Part shown: positions 55,966 to 64,000 of the stretch, in pieces | Layout of the letters: the number at the start of each line of letters is the position of its first letter | Numbering within the stretch: position 1 is the first letter of the stretch | Assembly (NCBI GenBank): GCA_028023455.1 | Contig: JAQFVV010012498.1 | Location: 4,011,797 to 4,075,796 of the forward strand | Length of the DNA: 64,000 bases | Source: Epiperipatus broadwayi | Taxonomy: Eukaryota; Onychophora; Udeonychophora; Euonychophora; Peripatidae | Reading direction: 5' to 3' | Translations under genes and position numbers: made by a program | Notes under the pieces: generated by a model | Databases searched by the model: none | Seen by the model: only the letters and a program-made list of their open reading frames with translations | Told to the model about the DNA's origin: nothing

Positions 55966-56413
55966 TATAGGGTATATGACCACAGACTTTCATACGACCC
56001 ACTACTATCCACTCTATTTCATAACACTGATACACTTGAACCCATATATGTTGAAAAGATAAATAATCACCAGTATATATATTTGATGCTAAAACAGCAA
56101 TCATCAGTTCGTCCAGATTACCATCTCCACACATATTTGCTATAAATGCTCAGATATATATTAAGATAGTCACTTTTCATACTTTAATGGAAAGACTTCA
56201 ATCTACTCCACACTCCAACTCTTCAACCATCCATCCAATTAAAAAATCTGATGATGGAATGCTCAAAGGCCGACCTGAGGCCGAACATGAAACATGTATA
56301 TTGGTGATTATTTACCTTTTTTAACACATATGGATTCAAGAATATCAGTGTTATGAAATACAGTGGAGAGTGGTGGGTGGTGTGAAAGTCTGTGCTCATA
56401 TACCCTATATATT
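55966..56413. mobile_element. MITE-like element with about 115-bp inverted repeats
   Basis: Left arm (about 55966-56085) and right arm (about 56295-56413) begin TAGGGTATATGA and match with moderate divergence over the full arm. TA lies outside each end, compatible with a TA duplication. The small frames within (55933-56145 + and 55952-56134 -) are shadows of the repeat. No transposase. Confidence 0.7.
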
Positions 56414-58665
56414 TATAACTTTAAATGAACACTAACTGAAATATAAAGATAATTATTGTAACCCCTTCAGATATGATAAATTGAGAAAAAAATTTTTTTT
56501 GACCATAAACCTCTCAATGACCCGCACACATATATCAATATGCTTATTAATTTTACTGTTGGTGTTGACATTGTTAGTTTTGTTAATTTTAATTATAAGA
56601 GACAGTCTTCAGCATCACTAAATACAAGGAATGTTTGATGATGATCAATTTTGGAATCACTAAAATAAAACAAAATATATATGAAAACTGTAGATATTTT
56701 TGCAAGTTATTTTATTGAATTAAATTTTAAATTTTATATTTACCTAATTTAAGAATATGCTGACATGTATAGGTTTTAATTCTACTTGGTTTTTAGCTAT
56801 AAATACAACCCAAATTCTTATATATTGAGAGTAAATATTTCCAAAAGAAACAACAATTAAAGTTATAGTTAATTTTTTGTTCTCTATTAAATAAATATTT
56901 AAACATAAATATTTTTATTTAAAAATAAATATGAAACTTGTATGCCAATACTCATGTAAATGAATGATATAGATATTTATTTGTGAAATGTGTGGATAAA
57001 CAGCTTTCTTTTTCCAGTGAGTGCCATATAGTTTTTTTTTTCTAATTAAAATGTTTTTTTTGAGACTGGACTATTAAAGTAAGTTGATAGATAATATGAA
57101 AATATAATATACTCAAACTTGCATAATTATAATAATTAAAATAGATTAATATCATAGTGCAGTAGATGAACCCAAGAATGTCCATTTACTTTGCTCATTC
57201 ACTGAATATGCCAATTATAGCATAATAGCTATTGCATAGAAAATGCAGGCATATGAACATCCATTATATTTATAAATTTAAAGGTATTAGAATTTTTATT
57301 AAATATGTTTCTTAATAATAAAGTGATAATCCCCAAATTTATATTCTATTTATGTAATATATATTTATATTTATGTACCCATAGTCTGTATTTTTGATTT
57401 TAGATAATTTAGTAATATTATATATGCATGTATTTTTTTTACTTTAAATTTAGTGCACAATAGAAACATGTTATGCTTAAAGTAAACACTTATAATTTCA
57501 ATGCACTTAACTTGGCACATAAGACAAATTACTTTTCTATTTCCAATAATGCCTTACTTTACAAAAAGAATAGAAGAAGTATAATGCATATTATATAAAA
57601 GTGTTTTAGCAATGATAATCTTATGAAACACTATCAATATTTATTCTTTTTATATATGAAAGCTTACATAAATTCATATGAGTAACATTAATATTTTTTT
57701 ATTATTTCATAGTAGAATTTAGATCTCACAACCACTAGGAAGCAGGGATATAAAATAAATCCACTTTTAAAAATACATTAAAGAGTTATATCACTTTAAG
57801 AGATACATTGTACAGTCATTATATGGTTGATAATTTGATGTTGATTTTCAACCTTGATTTAAAAATACATTTTATTATGTGTCCATGTAATAACATTTAT
57901 ATTATTGAATAAATAAGAAAATCATTAGCAAATTTAGTAAAGGGGTTAATTATTATATTGTTAAATAAAATCTTAAAATTTTATTTATTTATTTTTATTT
58001 ATATTTTAATTCCAGATTAAATTATTTATTATATAAATGCATAATTTAACTATAAATAATTTCCTCTTTTCTAAGCCAAACATAATAGAATGTTAAGGAA
58101 AACATAAGATAGTTTTTTTCTTCTAAATATGCAGCTTTATTACTGCCTAGCATGCATGCGATATAACACTTATATCATATTCATGGTTTGTAGTAACATA
58201 TAGTTTCCTTTATGAATATACAGTTGCACCAATCATGTAAATTATATTTAATATATCTGATAATATTATATTAACTCATGCAAAATATGAAAATAAAAAC
58301 AACTTAAATTAAGTTTCATATTCTCTCACCGTTTCTAAGAATAATCACTGAGTTATTTTGAGAATAATAAAGGTGAGTCATTGTACTGTATAAAAAGTGG
58401 AAAGGTCAAGATCCAAGGCATGATATTGATAATTAAATAGCAAAATTATGTTTCCCTCATGTATACCCATAACTATTAGATAGTGACTCAGTGACATTCA
58501 CTCACTAGCTAACATTATACTCCAAGCACAAATTAAACACTGCCTATTATAATGTTTATACATAAAGTGCTAAGTAAAGAAACCAAATATAAAGATTAGT
58601 GCTAAAAAAATATTATAAGTTAAATATATTTTACTTCATAATCACTAAGGACTGCACACACACAC

Positions 58666-58670
<5 letters not shown>
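56414..58670. other. AT-rich interval, no gene seen
   Basis: No frames, repeats or motifs beyond homopolymer runs. Confidence 0.55.

Positions 58671-58753
<83 letters not shown>
58671..58753. repeat. (AT)n microsatellite, near-palindromic
   Basis: Two AT tracts joined by GTAC, making the whole tract self-complementary. Confidence 0.95.
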
Positions 58754-58754
<1 letters not shown>

Positions 58755-59256
58755 GCACAGATCCTGACCAATAAATATTTTCTTTTAAATATTTTAAATA
58801 TAGTACTTTGATAAAAAAGAATAGATAAAAGATTTTTTTTACCATCTGTTCTTCAATTTGAAAAAAAAAGTCTTAATTGACTACAGCTAGACTTTAGCTT
58901 TACTAATTTAGCTGTGTAGGCAAAGTAAGCTGTAAGACACTTTTAATTTTGAGTTTTGTCTTCTTTTTCTCTTTTCAGATTTTTTTTTTTTTACTTTCTG
59001 ATAATATATAAATATTTTGCACATGACCAAATGATAATACTAGGTTTTGTTTGTCTGTACTCCTAAAACAATTTTTTGAAAACATCTAAGTAGCCTTGCA
59101 ATGCAAAGTATAAAAACGATTTGTTATTTTAATTATAGTTCCATCATAAGTCAAGTACTAATTTCATTTTATAATGCATTGAAAATTGATGATTACTCAA
59201 TCAATATATATATATAATCTTGTAATTAAATAATAATAAATACAGTAATATATATA
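58754..59256. other. AT-rich interval, no gene seen
   Basis: Homopolymer runs only. Confidence 0.5.
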
Positions 59257-59388
59257 TAAAGTAAAACTTTCAAAGTCTAAACTTTGAAAGCATGTTTGAA
59301 GATACCTTAAAAAAGAATTAGTGTCACTTGAAAAAGACTACGAAGCTAATGGAAAGAACTCCTAGGTAGATTAAGGTTTTTAAAGTTT

Positions 59389-59392
<4 letters not shown>
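59257..59392. mobile_element. Small inverted-repeat element between (AT)n tracts
   Basis: ATATAAAGTAAAACTTT at the left faces AAAGTTTTACTATAT at the right, 136 bp in total. Inside is CACTTGAAAAAGACTAC then TGGAAAG, loosely like the CTTGAGAAG ... GAAAC tail motif of the Penelope-like copies. Could be a decayed minimal tail or an unrelated MITE. Confidence 0.5.
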
Positions 59393-61810
<2,418 letters not shown>

Positions 61811-61822
61811 TTCTTATGCAAG

Positions 61823-61866
<44 letters not shown>

Positions 61867-61879
61867 CTTGCATAAGAAT
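61811..61879. repeat. Perfect palindrome centred on (AT)n
   Basis: TTCTTATGCAAGATGTGTGT on the left of the AT tract is repeated exactly inverted on the right. The same construction is seen at 5678-5749 and 9684-9770. Confidence 0.9.
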
Positions 61880-61890
61880 ATCATATCAAG

Positions 61891-61925
<35 letters not shown>

Positions 61926-61926
<1 letters not shown>

Positions 61927-64000
61927 GTCTTGAAGTGAGCACTTGGGTTAGAGTAATGTATGAAAAAATATTGTGTCAGAAATGGTAAACCTTGCTGATA
62001 TTAATCATTGCCATTTAAAAGTTTAAAATAGTTAATAGTTTGTCATAAACTAATTTTTTTTTTCAAATTTCAGTTTACCATCTACTTTAATGTAATGTTT
62101 GCATATTATATAATTTAGAAATTATTTTCTCACTCTCATTCATACGTGTGTGTGTCTGTCTTATGCAGTTATTTTATATAATTAGTAAATATTCAGTTTT
62201 ATAACTGTTTTTCTCTGTTAATTTTAGATAATGTTGTATTCTAAAAGAATTGAAGGAGTTAGTGACTTACCTGTATGTATAATTATTTTCCAATGTGTAT
62301 AATGAAAGGTATTAAATAGCTATGAGAAAGAAAGTTATTTTCGATACATTCTATGTTTATTGGGATTGAGGACTTTCTCTTTTATTATATCCAAGTATTT
62401 GCCATGAATGAAATATATTCTTAGATTGCATACATATGCATTATAAAATGATATTTTAAAAAGGTAAATGATATACTTTCCCTTTATTCTGATGCTGAGA
62501 CAGAGTTCCACCAATAGTGTACCTCAAAGTTAGGTAGTTGTCGTTTAATTTATTAGCCAAGAAGCTTATTTATTTCTCATATGCTTAAATTTTTCTTGAA
62601 TGTTTATTTTTCATGTTATTATAGAATCATAGCTATGAGTAATTTAGTTAAGTGGTTAGATAAATAGTCAGATTAAATTCTTTATTGAATATTAAAGTAA
62701 AAAGAGTGTTATATTTGTTTGACATTATCCGTAATAAAACACTCGTTTAGTAATTCATAAGTAAATTAATAATACGTGAATGTATTGATTTTATCTTAAA
62801 TTATAGCGTAAGATGTGACACACATATAATGCAAATAATCTTGCAGACATTCAAGTGTAATATTATTAGATTTACACATCATGAAATATATATTTTGAAT
62901 TCTGTCATATGTTAAATCACCAAATCAACAGAATGATATTTAAAAGAATTATTTTATGGAGCTATTTAGAGTTACTCCTTTGACAGCCAAAGTTAGTAAT
63001 TTATTTTATTCCTATAATTGATAGTGTGACCTCTCCAACTTATATGTTTGTGTCCATAATATGATATTTATTTATTCTTTGTTGTTCACTAATAAAAAAT
63101 GTGTTAGATAGCCTAAATATATTTGAAGTCAAAATATTAGTGCGTCATTTTATTTGTTAACTCATGTTCATAAATGTCTAATCAATAAATGACAAGATAT
63201 GTAATAGAAATGATTTCAAACCCAGATTAAAAAACTTATTTGTGAGTTTAGAAATTAGAACAAACAGTCACTCTGTGAATTAGCTATAGTTATTTGCATA
63301 TCAAATGTAAATAAATGTTTATGTTATTTATTCAAACCTTTGTCTTCAGTTGTTCTTATATGCATTCATATTCTAATTTCGACATTCCACATATCTTATG
63401 CCACATAAATACATTGCTTTGTAAATTTGATAATAAACATATTGAAATCTGATAATATTGTTTTCTTGATCCAGACATTATATGAAATACTTTATCATTT
63501 GGTAAACTTATAAAAAGGTTGTATAATTACTTTATTATTTAGACAATGATGTAAGAATAAAAGATATCATATTTACTTCATTATCTAATTGCTAGTCTAG
63601 TAAAACATTATTCAATTTATTCCATTATATTTTTCTTACTTACATTTCTAAATTACTGGATAATATAATTTCTTTAATCAAACTGTATTACAGATTCCCT
63701 GAGATCTGATTTTATATGCCCAAATTAACATTAATTTAGTTATATAGATTAAGATGTGCTATGTAGTGGAGTTATTTAGTATTATGCTTTTCTTTTTCTG
63801 TTAAAGTTATATTGAGCTAATATAGAGTATATTTAGATGATGGAAGAGATCAAATCAAATTATATTTTGTTAGTTTGAATAAATGAAACTCTGCTGACCT
63901 CCATCATTTGGTTGATTAATAAATGAGGGATATCATTTTTTTTAATGGTTTGTAGTATTTCTTCCTTCATTTATTTATATTCTATATGTTATTGATTTCC
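61926..64000. other. AT-rich interval to window end, no gene seen
   Basis: No frames above background, no element ends, no repeats other than short homopolymers. Confidence 0.55.

Noticed and set aside
56250-56262. CTGATGATGG as another hammerhead core
   Set aside because: No GAAA at the right distance and no helix I partner.

Overview
This is a very AT-rich, gene-poor stretch of a metazoan nuclear genome. No host protein-coding gene, rRNA or functional tRNA can be supported. It consists of (AT)n and (ATT)n microsatellites, decayed or non-autonomous transposable elements, and long AT-rich intervals with no recognisable content. The phylum cannot be fixed from sequence alone. GIY-YIG Penelope-like elements, hammerhead-ribozyme repeats, a tRNA-derived SINE and the extreme microsatellite load would suit a mollusc, flatworm or cnidarian, but this is a weak inference.

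Layout. 0-5 kb: a hairpin repeat and a Penelope-like element (PLE) 3' fragment folded back on itself and sitting inside an (ATT)n microsatellite, then a short SINE. 5.4-10.6 kb: a non-autonomous LTR-type element with 2.2 kb LTRs around only 0.7 kb. 11 kb: an anonymous repeat. 12.1-20.7 kb: a second LTR element with about 3 kb LTRs, a polypurine tract and a broken gag-like frame. 21.7-23.7 kb: a reverse-strand gag-like fossil. 24.9-29 kb: a second copy of the 11-kb repeat split by a dead LINE. 33.4-35.9 kb: a tandem and inverted array of about 414-bp units, each carrying a type I hammerhead ribozyme (a retrozyme-like array). 36-37.6 kb: a terminal-inverted-repeat element. 38.8-40.2 kb: a second PLE foldback, an 18-nt match to an Illumina adapter, and another long foldback. 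45.9-47.6 kb: the best PLE copy (partial RT plus GIY-YIG endonuclease) with a truncated head-to-head inverted copy. 51.6-52.6 kb: a second retrozyme array, followed by a LINE 3' end. 53-64 kb: mostly empty, with small inverted-repeat elements and microsatellites.

What ties it together. Two things are unusual. First, hammerhead-ribozyme tandem arrays lie in the same window as several GIY-YIG PLE remnants, the element class thought able to supply reverse transcriptase and endonuclease to such ribozyme repeats. PLEs and ribozyme arrays here share the same head-to-head inverted layout and both abut AT or ATT tracts. Second, (AT)n tracts repeatedly carry inverted copies of their own flanks. Comparing the two LTRs of one element shows these palindromes arose after insertion. 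The adapter relic in one such region means assembly or library artefact must be excluded before the palindromes are taken as biology.
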